From assembly GCF_030699305.1 (NCBI RefSeq), contig NZ_JAUYNB010000023.1, forward strand, positions 1-64,000: 64,000 bases of DNA. Direction: 5' to 3'. Made by a program: the position numbers and the translations under genes. Below are positions 1 to 9,032 of this stretch, piece after piece. The stretch is from Novosphingobium sp. (GTDB lineage: Bacteria; Pseudomonadota; Alphaproteobacteria; Sphingomonadales; Sphingomonadaceae). Each line of letters opens with the position of its first letter. The stretch's first letter is position 1. A model generated the notes under the pieces. It was not told the DNA's origin, made no database searches, and worked only from the letters and a program-made list of their open reading frames with translations.

Positions 1-80
1 GCCAGCGGCGGATCACACTGAGTAGGTCCATGTCGATCACTCCGATGCCTCCCGACTGTCAGCCGGGGGCGAGGAAAGCA

Positions 81-129
81 TGGGTCAATTCTCAGTGATA
101 ATTTCTGCACCTCCTGGGTCAATTCTCAG
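81..129. repeat. Terminal direct repeats of a probable IS21-like element
   Basis: The 15-mer TGGGTCAATTCTCAG occurs at 81-95 and again at 115-129, 34 bases apart. Tandem copies of a short sequence near the end are typical of IS21-family termini. The first bases of the window (Ala-Ser-Gly-Gly-Ser-His then a TGA stop at 19-21) could be the end of an IstB-type gene, but this is too short to prove. The IS would lie mostly to the left of the window, just downstream of traG. Confidence 0.45.
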
Positions 130-200
130 CGCTACTCAACACGCCAATTCGGCCAGTTGTTCGGCGACCCCCGGTGAGAGTCGAAACGTGTGCTTCGACT

Positions 201-2186
201 TCAAAGCTCGATTCCGTCGCCAGGATCAAGTGCTGCCTGACGGGAGTTCGCTACCATTCTGGTCCGGAGCCGCTCCGACCATGCGGCATCGGCGTCAGAT
301 TCATCCCCGCTCCTGAAATCGAACTCGTTAGCCGGAGACTTGAGTGGTGGCGCGATCTCGACATGCAACGGCAATTCGGGCTCTCTGCGAACGCCGCCAT
401 TGGCTCCATCTTCGTCGCCAGATGCACTCCAGGCCTCTGAGCGAACTGGCTTCACGGCCGGAAGTCCACTCCAATCATCAAGCGGCGTTCCGTCGCTTCG
501 TTCAGTAGTAAGTTGCGGCGGCCTTTGGATCCGGCCCTGCAGACGGGGGTCGGAATAGTATCGGGCCTTCTTAGCCCGCACTGGCGGCGCTCCGGACAGC
601 ATGACGATCTCGTCGGTAGCGGGTAGCTGTAATATCTCCCCTTGGGTGAGAAGCGGCCGGGAGGTCTCTGAACGGGATATCATGAGGTGCCCCAGCCACG
701 GCGACAGCCGGTGACCGGCATAGTTCTTCATCGAGCGCTGTTCGGTCGCGGTGCCCAGCGATTCCGACACGCGCTTGGCGGTGCGCTCGTCGTTGGTGGC
801 GAAGGCCACGCGGACATGGCAGTTGTCGAGGATTGAATTGTTGGCGCCGTAAGCCCGTTCGATCTGATTGAGCGACTGGGCAATCAGGAAGGCCTTGAGT
901 CCATAGCCAGCCATGAATGCGAGCGCGCTCTCGAAGAAGTCGAGGCGGCCCAATGCAGGAAACTCGTCGAGCATGAGCAACAGCCGATGCCGGTCCTTGC
1001 CCGCTTCCAGTTCCTCGGTCAGCCGCCGACCGATCTGGTTGAGAATCAGCCGGATCAGCGGTTTGGTCCGGCTGATGTCGGAAGGCGGCACGACCAGGTA
1101 CAAAGTCGCCGGACGTTTGGCGTCGACGAGATCGGCGATTCGCCATTCGGAGCGCCGGGTCACCTCGGCAATGACCGGGTCGCGGTAGAGACCGAGAAAC
1201 GACATCGAGGTCGAGAGCACACCCGAGCGTTCGTTTTCCGACTTGTTCAACAGTTCGCGCGCGGCGCTTGCCACCACAGGGTGCGGGCCGGCTTCGCCCA
1301 GATGGGGCGTCGCCATCATCGCCTTCAGCGTCGCTTCGATGGCCCGGCTTGGATCGGAGAGGAATGCGGCAACACCCGCGAGCGTCTTGTCAGGCTCGGC
1401 GTAAAGGACATGGAGGATCGCACCGACCAGCAGGGCATGGCTGGTCTTCTCCCAGTGGTTGCGCTTTTCGAGGCTGCCTTCCGGGTCGACGAGGACATCC
1501 GCGACATTCTGGACATCGCGCACTTCCCAGATGCCGCGCCGGACCTCGAGCAGCGGATTGTATGCGGCGGATTTGAGGTTGGTCGGGTCGAACAACAGGA
1601 CGCGACTGAACCCGGAGCGGAAACCGGCGGTCAGTTCCCAATTCTCCCCTTTGATATCGTGGACGATGGCTGAGCCGGGCCAGGTCAGCAGGGTCGGGAT
1701 GACTAGCCCTACACCTTTGCCCGAACGGGTCGGTGCGAAGCAGAGGACATGCTCGGGGCCGTCGTGGCGCAGGTAGCTGTTGTTGAACTTGCCCAGCACG
1801 ACGCCTTTTTCGGTAAGCAGGCCGGCCTTGGCGATGTCACTGCGCGTCGCCCAATGCGCAGAACCATAGGTGTTGGAACTCCGGGTCTCCCGGCCGCGCC
1901 AGACCGACATGGCAATGGCCACCACGATTGCAACGAACCCGCCCGAGGTGGCGATCATCCCGGCCTTATCGAAGATCTTCGGTGCATAGGCATCGTAGGA
2001 GAACCACCACCAGAACAAGTCATAGGGCCGGTAGATCGGATAGGCGAACAGCGAGAACCAAGGCGCGCCTAACTCGGGCTGGAACCCGAGTGCCGAGGCC
2101 GCCCACTGGGTGGCCGCCCATACGCTGGCCAGGACAATTATAAAAACGGCCAGCACCTGGCCCCAGAGGATCTTTGCTGCTGACAT
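201..2186 (-). CDS. traG: Type IV coupling protein TraG/VirD4
   Basis: A 661-residue inner-membrane ATPase that would bring the relaxase-DNA complex to the mating channel. Hydrophobic segments lie at about residues 10-35, 45-65 and 80-95, followed by a Walker A motif (APTRSGKG, about 151-158) and a Walker B stretch LLLMLDEFPALG in the second half. Length and motif order fit conjugal TraG of the VirD4 family. The open frame extends to 2315, but the ATG at 2186 begins the hydrophobic N-terminus expected for the family; a start at 2240 is possible. In related elements it sits close to the relaxase; here about 6.8 kb with a kinase/ABC cargo separates them. Confidence 0.93.
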   Translation of the reverse strand: MSAAKILWGQVLAVFIIVLASVWAATQWAASALGFQPELGAPWFSLFAYPIYRPYDLFWWWFSYDAYAPKIFDKAGMIATSGGFVAIVVAIAMSVWRGRETRSSNTYGSAHWATRSDIAKAGLLTEKGVVLGKFNNSYLRHDGPEHVLCFAPTRSGKGVGLVIPTLLTWPGSAIVHDIKGENWELTAGFRSGFSRVLLFDPTNLKSAAYNPLLEVRRGIWEVRDVQNVADVLVDPEGSLEKRNHWEKTSHALLVGAILHVLYAEPDKTLAGVAAFLSDPSRAIEATLKAMMATPHLGEAGPHPVVASAARELLNKSENERSGVLSTSMSFLGLYRDPVIAEVTRRSEWRIADLVDAKRPATLYLVVPPSDISRTKPLIRLILNQIGRRLTEELEAGKDRHRLLLMLDEFPALGRLDFFESALAFMAGYGLKAFLIAQSLNQIERAYGANNSILDNCHVRVAFATNDERTAKRVSESLGTATEQRSMKNYAGHRLSPWLGHLMISRSETSRPLLTQGEILQLPATDEIVMLSGAPPVRAKKARYYSDPRLQGRIQRPPQLTTERSDGTPLDDWSGLPAVKPVRSEAWSASGDEDGANGGVRREPELPLHVEIAPPLKSPANEFDFRSGDESDADAAWSERLRTRMVANSRQAALDPGDGIEL

Positions 2187-2489
2187 GTGGCTTACATGAT
2201 CCAAAGGATGTCGCCGCCGCAAGCGGCTGGGCGCTGACATCGTGGGCTGGCGTGCGCTAAATAGCGGTGTCGTATTCCGGGCCAGGAATTGAACGACCGT
2301 GCCTGCATTCCACAACGGAAACGCTGCCGATCAGCGCATTCTGCTCGGCTGACAGTTCCTCCAAGCAATACCGCGCTTCAAGCAGACAAAAAGGCACCTG
2401 ATACCTGTCGTTCGTTCATGCGCGCCCTGTGGCAGAGCTTACATGGAAATTGGTGCAATCTGGCGAAGCGGGAATAAAGAAGCACATCG
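2187..2489. other. Non-coding stretch at cargo boundary
   Basis: About 300 bases between the traG start and the 3' end of the response-regulator gene. I see no supported gene, tRNA or strong terminator. Since traG and the relaxase backbone continue on either side, this is where the regulator/ABC cargo joins the conjugation backbone. Confidence 0.4.
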
Positions 2490-3236
2490 TCAAGGTAGTC
2501 GCTGGCAAACGTCTGGCATCGTGGCGCGATCTTCACGATTTTCGCTGGCTGGCGGCCTGAGGAGGTCTGCCGCACGATATGATCGCCCAATCGGGAATAG
2601 CCGGCCATCTTCAAGCCGTACTTTGTCGTGGTGTTGCTCCACAATCCTGTCGCGATTGACAATGAAGCTGCGATGGACCTGAACAAAGCGTTCGGGCGGA
2701 AGGCCTGTACGCAGGCCCTTCAGCGTCGCTGTTGCAAGCGCAGTGCCCCAATCCCCGACAACATTCACGAAGTTACCCTGAGCTTCGAATGCCGAAACTT
2801 CGGCGAGCCGAAACCGCCGCATCACCCGATCGACTTTCAGGACAATGTCTTCGGGGTTTGCTGGTCTAGGGATCGGCCGTTCGGCGATGCGGCGGCGGAC
2901 TTTTCCCAAAGCCTTCTGGAAGCGTTCTGCGCTAACGGGCTTCAGAAGATAGTCGACCACGTCAAGTTCGAACCCGGCGAGCGCATGCTCCTGGTGCGCG
3001 CTGACAATGATCGTAAGGGGGGGGCTGTGCAAGCCGCGGAGCAAATCCAGCCCGCCAAACAAGGGCATTCGGATATCGAGAAACATAAGGTCGATGCATT
3101 GGGCCTCGAGCCGGGCCAGCGCCTCGGCTGCGCTGAGGCAATGGGCAGCAATCGCAATGTCGGGTTCGCCGCGGCAATGGTGCGCCAACACTTCGTGGGC
3201 CAAGGGCTCATCGTCAACGATCAAGACGTTCAGCAC
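2490..3236 (-). CDS. LytTR-family response regulator
   Basis: A 248-residue regulator. The receiver domain has the acidic pair DDE near the N-terminus, phospho-acceptor Asp about residue 54 (FLDIRMP) and the Lys of LLKPVSAERF. A LytTR DNA-binding domain follows (about 140-230: VSAFEAQGNFVNVV, FVQVHRSFIVNRDRI). I chose the GTG at 3236 because it overlaps the stop of the upstream kinase gene by seven bases and gives a normal receiver N-terminus; the open frame runs to 3269. The kinase and this regulator form a two-gene operon divergent from the ABC transporter genes, which are the likely targets. Confidence 0.9.
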   Translation of the reverse strand: MLNVLIVDDEPLAHEVLAHHCRGEPDIAIAAHCLSAAEALARLEAQCIDLMFLDIRMPLFGGLDLLRGLHSPPLTIIVSAHQEHALAGFELDVVDYLLKPVSAERFQKALGKVRRRIAERPIPRPANPEDIVLKVDRVMRRFRLAEVSAFEAQGNFVNVVGDWGTALATATLKGLRTGLPPERFVQVHRSFIVNRDRIVEQHHDKVRLEDGRLFPIGRSYRAADLLRPPASENREDRATMPDVCQRLP

Positions 3237-4711
3237 GGCACAAGGTCCAGTTCGAGGCGGGCTCGCCAAAATCCATCTTCCTGGCCGACCCGAAGTTCGA
3301 AATCTTGCTCAAAAAGCAGTTCCAGTCGTCGTCGCAGGTTGGCGAGCCCTAAACCGGCAGGGTTCGATGGCTGCAGCGGCGGCAACGAATTAGTGCATTC
3401 GAAACGTAGCGTCTTACTTTTGACCGCCAACGATATCTGTATCTGGCATGTCCCGTCAGTCGGCTCGACCCCGTGTTTGAACGCGTTCTCAACCAGCATG
3501 ATCAACAACAACGGCGGCACGCCAAAGCTTGGGTGGGTTGCTGGCCATTTTGCGTCCAGAGAACAGCGATGCCCAAAGCGCAGCTGCTGCAGGTCGAGAT
3601 AATTCCTGAGATAGTCCACTTCCTCCTCGAGGGAAACGCAGTCAGCCTGACCGCGATAGACCACATAACGCAGCAGATCCGAGAGCTTGATTACTGCAGC
3701 CGCGCTTTCCTCACGATCCTTCAGACAGAGTGCGTAAAGCGTGTTCAAGGTATTGAACAGGAAGTGCGGATTGATCTGCCGCTGCAGCATGTGCAGTTCG
3801 GCTTTGACCCGTTCGTGCCGGGTACTGGCCTCAGTTTGCTCGGTCAGCAAGCGCTCTACGGTTAGCACGACCGGGACCAGGATCGCGGTTAGCCAGAACG
3901 CGAATCGGAAATTGTCCGGATCAAACGGATTTTGATTCTCGGACGGGATCAGCGTCCATTCCGGGATGTTGAGCGGCATCAGCAGGCCGATGCTGGCGGC
4001 AACGGGTGTGCCGACCGCGAAGAATGCCACGATCGCCAGGCCGAAAGGCACAATACCATGGCGGCGCAGCACCTGGCGCACCAGGACATAGCGGCATACC
4101 CAATACCAGGCGAAGAGCACCACTGCGAGCACGGTGAACTGGGCAAGGTACCAAGCCGCTTCACCAGGCTCGGCCATAATGCGCTGCCAGTTTAGCCATA
4201 TCCGCAGCGGCTGGTTGCGTGCGGCATCGGGAGTAGAGACAAACAGCGAGGTGGATCCCAGAACCCAAATTCCGAGCAGTGCTGCAATCGTGCCATCAAG
4301 CGTGAACGGCAGGTGCAAGTCGGGTGCTTCGTGTGCATTCGGGACATCGTGGCGGCTTCGCGCGCCGGGGTGAAACAGCAGGAAAATCAAGCTGAACCCC
4401 GCCGCCGAGGCCCATTGCCATGCTGTCAGCGTGGCTCCGGGAGCCCAGATGGCGCAGGCGGCCGTATAAAACAGGAAACCGGCAAGCCAGACCAGAATGG
4501 CTTGCCAATGGTGCCAGCGGCAGGCGGCAAGATGCGCGGCCAATGCGGGCAGCAGAAGCACGCCAACATGGCCGGTGCGCCAGATCAATGAACCCAGACC
4601 CGGATCAGCGCTGGCGGATTGATCCCACAGCACAATGGCCAGCATCGCCACCACCAGCGGGGCAGCCTGGAGCGGGAGACGGCCATGCAACAGGACTGCG
4701 ATCCGCTTCAC
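3230..4711 (-). CDS. LytS/AlgZ-type sensor histidine kinase
   Basis: A 493-residue membrane kinase. The N-terminal ~290 residues hold about seven or eight hydrophobic segments with no recognised ligand domain. The His_kinase module has the phospho-acceptor in QINPHFLFNTLNTLY (His 316), N-box LVENAFKHG (Asn 409) and G-box GLGLANLRRRL (about 453-463). It overlaps the LytTR regulator gene downstream and is divergent from the ABC/M1 genes, the arrangement of a sensor controlling a neighbouring exporter. The signal sensed is unknown; peptide or envelope stress is inference from the neighbours. Confidence 0.9.
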   Translation of the reverse strand: MKRIAVLLHGRLPLQAAPLVVAMLAIVLWDQSASADPGLGSLIWRTGHVGVLLLPALAAHLAACRWHHWQAILVWLAGFLFYTAACAIWAPGATLTAWQWASAAGFSLIFLLFHPGARSRHDVPNAHEAPDLHLPFTLDGTIAALLGIWVLGSTSLFVSTPDAARNQPLRIWLNWQRIMAEPGEAAWYLAQFTVLAVVLFAWYWVCRYVLVRQVLRRHGIVPFGLAIVAFFAVGTPVAASIGLLMPLNIPEWTLIPSENQNPFDPDNFRFAFWLTAILVPVVLTVERLLTEQTEASTRHERVKAELHMLQRQINPHFLFNTLNTLYALCLKDREESAAAVIKLSDLLRYVVYRGQADCVSLEEEVDYLRNYLDLQQLRFGHRCSLDAKWPATHPSFGVPPLLLIMLVENAFKHGVEPTDGTCQIQISLAVKSKTLRFECTNSLPPLQPSNPAGLGLANLRRRLELLFEQDFELRVGQEDGFWRARLELDLVPC

Positions 4712-4753
4712 AAGCTTCCCTCGTTCTCCCCGCGGTGCCTTGCTGGGGGCAAG

Positions 4754-4807
4754 GACGAGCGATTGGCACCTTTATATGACGAACGGCTCGTCTGCGGTGA
4801 CGAGCGG
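4754..4807. promoter_or_regulatory. Three direct repeats GACGARCGR in divergent promoter region
   Basis: GACGAGCGA (4754-4762), GACGAACGG (4778-4786) and GACGAGCGG (4799-4807) recur 24 and 21 bases apart, close to two helical turns, between the kinase and the ABC ATPase genes. LytTR regulators usually bind pairs of short direct repeats at about two-turn spacing, so this is the best candidate operator for the adjacent regulator. Binding is inference. Confidence 0.4.
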
Positions 4808-4918
4808 CGGCAAACGCCGGTCCCTGGCCGTTCGCCATGACAATTCCACCTCCGGTCATCGCCCGGTTGCACCGGCACCTTTGCTGCGTCAGCCGCGAAC
4901 CAACAGACCGGAGGCAGC

Positions 4919-5782
4919 ATGCTGGAAGTTCGCAATCTTGGCAAAACCTATCGCAATGGGGTCAACGCGCTGTCCGGAATCGACCTCTCGATCCCAACAG
5001 GAATGTTCGGCCTGCTTGGGCCAAACGGGGCCGGCAAGAGCACATTGATGCGCACCCTGGCGGCGATCCAGCTGCCTGACTGCGGGACCATCATGTTTGA
5101 CGGGATCGATGTCCTGGCCGACCCGGTCGCGCTGCGCCGCCGCCTCGGTTACCTTCCGCAAGCCTTTGGCGCCTATCCGCATGCCAGCTGTCGGACCATG
5201 CTACGCCACATGGCGCTTTTGAAAGGCCTGGCGGATGATGCAGTCACGGCGCGCCGGATCGACGAGCTCCTTGAACTTACCAACCTCAGCGCGCATGCCG
5301 GACGGGCCGTCGCGACCTTTTCGGGCGGGATGCGCCAACGGTTCGGGATCGCGCAGGCGCTGCTGGGCGATCCGGCCCTGCTGATCCTCGATGAACCAAC
5401 GGCGGGGCTCGATCCCGAAGAACGGATGCGGCTCTACTATCTGCTCAGCCAGCTGAGCGGCGACCGGGTGGTGGTGCTCTCCACCCATATCGTCGACGAT
5501 ATCGAGCAACTCTGCACCGAAGTGGCAATTGTCAATAAGGGCAAGGTGATAACGCGGGGCGCGACGGCGACCCTGGTGCAGGATCTGGCTGGGCGGATCT
5601 GGGAATCCCCAATTGCGGCAACGCCGGGCTCAGCAGCCATGCAGCTTAGCACGGCCTTTAGGCGCGGCACCCCGGTTCATCGTTACTTTGCCGAAAGCCC
5701 CCCAAACGAGGCATTCGTTGCCGCAGTTCCCAGCCTCGAGGACCGGTATTTCCTCGAGCTGAAGAGCAATCAGCCATGCTGA
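4919..5782 (+). CDS. ABC transporter ATP-binding protein
   Basis: A 287-residue ABC-2 type nucleotide-binding subunit. Walker A GPNGAGKST is at residues 34-42, the signature is the variant FSGGM with QRF following, Walker B is LLILDEPTAGLDP, and the H-loop is STHIVDD. GGAGG lies a few bases before the ATG. The stop overlaps the start of the permease/peptidase gene by seven bases, so the two are translated together. It would drive the membrane domain encoded next. Substrate unknown; the fused aminopeptidase-like domain of the partner suggests a peptide. Confidence 0.93.
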   Translation: MLEVRNLGKTYRNGVNALSGIDLSIPTGMFGLLGPNGAGKSTLMRTLAAIQLPDCGTIMFDGIDVLADPVALRRRLGYLPQAFGAYPHASCRTMLRHMALLKGLADDAVTARRIDELLELTNLSAHAGRAVATFSGGMRQRFGIAQALLGDPALLILDEPTAGLDPEERMRLYYLLSQLSGDRVVVLSTHIVDDIEQLCTEVAIVNKGKVITRGATATLVQDLAGRIWESPIAATPGSAAMQLSTAFRRGTPVHRYFAESPPNEAFVAAVPSLEDRYFLELKSNQPC

Positions 5783-8700
5783 CTCGCGCGGACTGGCGCG
5801 GCGAGTGGCTGATCGTGCGGCGCCATCCACTGATCTGGATCGTCGCGAGCTTGGCAATCGCGATCGTTGCTTTGGCCGCCGGAAATGACGCTGCAGGCAA
5901 CAAGCGCGAGCTGCTTGAATCGCTGCTCCGTCTCAACCTGTTCATTCCTGCCTTTGTCTTGCCCTTTGTCGCCGGCGCCCTCGCTCCAGTGTTCTACCTG
6001 CGCGAGGTGGACCATGGGGTGAGCGAGCTCTTCGCCGCCTATCCGCAGACGCCGCGCGTGTGGCTGGCCACGCGGTCGGGCAGCTTTGCCGCGATGCTGG
6101 TCTTGATCTGCGCCTTCCAACAAGTGGCGATTGTCGGAATACTGGCCTCTGATCGACCCGAGTATCTTGCCATGCTGACAAAGCAGGCGCTCAAGCTGGT
6201 GGCGCTGGTACATTTGCCGGCCAGCCTGATCTGGGCCTCTGTGCTGGCTTGGGTCAGCTGCGCTAAGGGCCGGTCGGGCATGGTCTATCTTGCCGCCACC
6301 TTCGGCTGGCTGGCCTACACTGCTCTGGCAACTTTGACTGGCACCCCGCTGATCGCCGGCAGCTATGTCGCCTGGGAACCGTTGCGCTCGGCCCTGCTGC
6401 TGGCCGATCCCTATGCCATCACCGCACTGGTCAACCCGCCGCCACCTGACGCACTGCCCCATTCACGCGAAATATTTGTCATCGTCGGACGGATCGGCTG
6501 GCTCGGTCTATGCTTCCTTCTGCTGCACGGTATCGCCGCAATCCCGGCGCTCGCCCCCGCGCGTAAAGGGTCTGCCAAGCGTGCAGGCTTGAGCCTGCCG
6601 GGCCTTACCAACCGTTCGGGCAGAACCGGGAACCTTGCGCTGTTGCTGCGCTGGACCATGCTCGACAAGTTCTTCCTGCTGGCCCTTACCGGTTGGGCAT
6701 TGTTGGTCTTCCCGGAAGTGTACAGCGGGATGAAGTATGCCGAGGAATTTTCGATACTGATCCCCGACAGCCGCGATGCCCTCAACCGCGTGATGTGGGA
6801 CCTGGTGCCGGCGATGGGGGCGCTCCTTCTGCTTCATGTTGCCGATCGCACGGGCAGGATCGGCCGTGTAACGGGGATGGCCGAGCTGACAGCCGCAACG
6901 CCGCACACATCCTGGCGCTTCTTTTGGGATCAGCTTGTCTGCCTGTGGCTGGTTGCGCTGACCGTCATTGCCTACACGCTGCTTTTGGTCTTCGGCGCCC
7001 AACTCGCCGCGGACTCGTCAGTTCAGCCGCGCGAGTACCTCGAGCAGGGCGGACAGGCGCTACCCGGACTGTTGCTCAGCGCCGCAGCCTTCGCTGCGCT
7101 TCACGCCGCGCTCCGATCGCGCATGGCGGCGAACCTGATGGGCTTTGGCCTGCTGGTGCTGGGGCACAGCAACCTTGCGCCGGCAATGGGTCTTGTCCAT
7201 CCTTTGTGGAAGCCACTGGCACTCCACCTGACCTCACCCGACCATGTTCTGGGGCTCGCCGGCAACTGGGCAATGCTCTTGCCCTATGCCCTGTTCTGGT
7301 CAGCGATCTGCATGTTTGCCGTGATCCTTGCGGTCCGGGTTCATCATCGGGGCCTGCCCTATGGCCAGGTATCGCTGCGCAATGCACTTTTCCATCCGGC
7401 CACCATTTTGGCCAGCGCAGCGCTGGCCGGCGGTGCTTGGCAAGGTCTCGCAATCCATCGCGCTGTCGAGAGCGATTTTGCGCTGGTCAGCGCGGAACAG
7501 AAGGCTCAGCGCAGGGCTGACTACGAGCGACGCTTTGGCGAATGGCGGGAGCGCCCACAGCCCCACATTGCGGCTGTGCGAACCTCGGTTGACTTCAGCT
7601 CCGATGGCCGCAGCGCAGGACTGCAAATGGAGTTGAAACTGGTCAACGGCACGAATGCAAGAATCGAACATGTGCTGGTCGGCCGCAACCTGATCGACGT
7701 TTCCAGCAAGGTCACGCTCGAATCCGGTACAGCAGAGCTGCAAGACCTGACCACCGGCCAAACCCTGTTTCGGCTGGCGTCACCAATGCACCCGGGTGAA
7801 ATCCGAACCCTTCACTATTCCGCCCGTGTCGCGCGATCGGCGCTGGCCGATACCAGAAGCATGCTGATCCTGCGTCGGCAGTTCGGTTCGATTCCGGCGT
7901 TTCAGATTACTCCGGTGATCGGTTTCGAACGCGAGCTCACCTTGCGTGATCCGGCCCTCAGGAGGCAATTCGGGCTGCCGGTGCTGGCATTGAACCCGCC
8001 ATCACGCCTCGGCCGTGCTGGCGTGGATCTGGCCCGCCATGAGGCACAGCTTGAAACGATCGTATCGGTGCAACGCGGGCGCTATGGCCTTGCTCCGGGT
8101 GAATTGGTTCGCCGATGGGAGGCTGGCGACCGCAGTTACTTCCACTTCCGCACCGATCGCGCGATCCGCAACCTTCCCATGTTCTTCGCCCTGGCATGGG
8201 CTCCACAGCGCTGGTCGGCCGGGGCCTTGCAGGTCGAGATCCATGCACCGGAGTCAATCGCGCAAGACGATCCCAACCTGCTCGGCATGCGCGATACGCT
8301 GACCTGGCTGGACCGTGAGGTCGCGCCATTCCCCGGCAGGACTCTGCGCTTGATTGCAGCACCCGAGTTCGGCCCGAGCGGGTTCGCCGTGCCCCAGGCC
8401 ATGCTGATCTCGCACAGGCGCGGATTTCGTCCGAAGTCTTCGCTCAATGCCGGGTTCGATCAGACCTATCGCCGGGCAGTGCATGAAACGGCGCACCAAT
8501 GGTTTGGTCATCTCATCGGCTACGGAATTCCGGAAGAGCGGGCATTCCTGATTGAATCCCTGGCAAAATACGCTGAGCTGGTGATGATCGAGCGTCGCTA
8601 TGGCGCGAAGGCGGTGCAGGCATTGGTGGCCTGGGAAGCTGACCGTCTTGCCCATGCGCGGCTTGTACCGGCCGAGGCAGTAACGCCTCTGATCGATGCC

Positions 8701-8967
8701 CAGGATACCGAAGATATGTATTCGCGCGCCACGCTGACCTTCGCCTGCCTGCGCGAGCGGTTGGGGGACCGGCCGATCGACTCTGCGCTGTTCGAGATTG
8801 CGGCCTATGCGCGGCAGACCGGTCGGCCCGCCCGGTCGCTGGATTTCGTGCTGGCCCTCAAACGGGCGGGTGGGAAGGAAAGCGAACCACTGGTTGACAT
8901 GCTGCTCACCGGCAACCTTTCGATCGAAGTTGCGTTGGCGCGGTCAGGCTGCAATCTTGGTCAGTGA
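5776..8967 (+). CDS. ABC-2 permease fused to M1-family peptidase domain
   Basis: A 1063-residue protein. The first ~560 residues contain a dozen or so hydrophobic segments of an ABC-2 type permease. The C-terminal ~500 residues form an M1 aminopeptidase-like domain with zinc motif HETAH (903-907) and Glu 927 in IESLAKY as the likely third ligand. The spacing from the second His to this Glu is one residue longer than in classical M1 enzymes (HExxH-x18-E), and no GAMEN exopeptidase motif is evident; GFAVPQAM sits where it would be expected. Fused ABC/M1 proteins are known in Proteobacteria but their substrates are not established. It is probably in the inner membrane with the peptidase domain facing one side of the transporter. 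Confidence 0.88.
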   Translation: MLTRADWRGEWLIVRRHPLIWIVASLAIAIVALAAGNDAAGNKRELLESLLRLNLFIPAFVLPFVAGALAPVFYLREVDHGVSELFAAYPQTPRVWLATRSGSFAAMLVLICAFQQVAIVGILASDRPEYLAMLTKQALKLVALVHLPASLIWASVLAWVSCAKGRSGMVYLAATFGWLAYTALATLTGTPLIAGSYVAWEPLRSALLLADPYAITALVNPPPPDALPHSREIFVIVGRIGWLGLCFLLLHGIAAIPALAPARKGSAKRAGLSLPGLTNRSGRTGNLALLLRWTMLDKFFLLALTGWALLVFPEVYSGMKYAEEFSILIPDSRDALNRVMWDLVPAMGALLLLHVADRTGRIGRVTGMAELTAATPHTSWRFFWDQLVCLWLVALTVIAYTLLLVFGAQLAADSSVQPREYLEQGGQALPGLLLSAAAFAALHAALRSRMAANLMGFGLLVLGHSNLAPAMGLVHPLWKPLALHLTSPDHVLGLAGNWAMLLPYALFWSAICMFAVILAVRVHHRGLPYGQVSLRNALFHPATILASAALAGGAWQGLAIHRAVESDFALVSAEQKAQRRADYERRFGEWRERPQPHIAAVRTSVDFSSDGRSAGLQMELKLVNGTNARIEHVLVGRNLIDVSSKVTLESGTAELQDLTTGQTLFRLASPMHPGEIRTLHYSARVARSALADTRSMLILRRQFGSIPAFQITPVIGFERELTLRDPALRRQFGLPVLALNPPSRLGRAGVDLARHEAQLETIVSVQRGRYGLAPGELVRRWEAGDRSYFHFRTDRAIRNLPMFFALAWAPQRWSAGALQVEIHAPESIAQDDPNLLGMRDTLTWLDREVAPFPGRTLRLIAAPEFGPSGFAVPQAMLISHRRGFRPKSSLNAGFDQTYRRAVHETAHQWFGHLIGYGIPEERAFLIESLAKYAELVMIERRYGAKAVQALVAWEADRLAHARLVPAEAVTPLIDAQDTEDMYSRATLTFACLRERLGDRPIDSALFEIAAYARQTGRPARSLDFVLALKRAGGKESEPLVDMLLTGNLSIEVALARSGCNLGQ

Positions 8968-9032
8968 GACCTGAGCGCACTCTCCCTTGGGCTTCCATGA
9001 AGCAATGTCCGTTCTTGGGGGGCGAGCAATTC

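Noticed and set aside
571..1673. Long frames on both strands inside traG (up to 228 codons)
   Set aside because: They are shadows caused by high GC; they lack family resemblance and start sites while traG carries intact Walker motifs.
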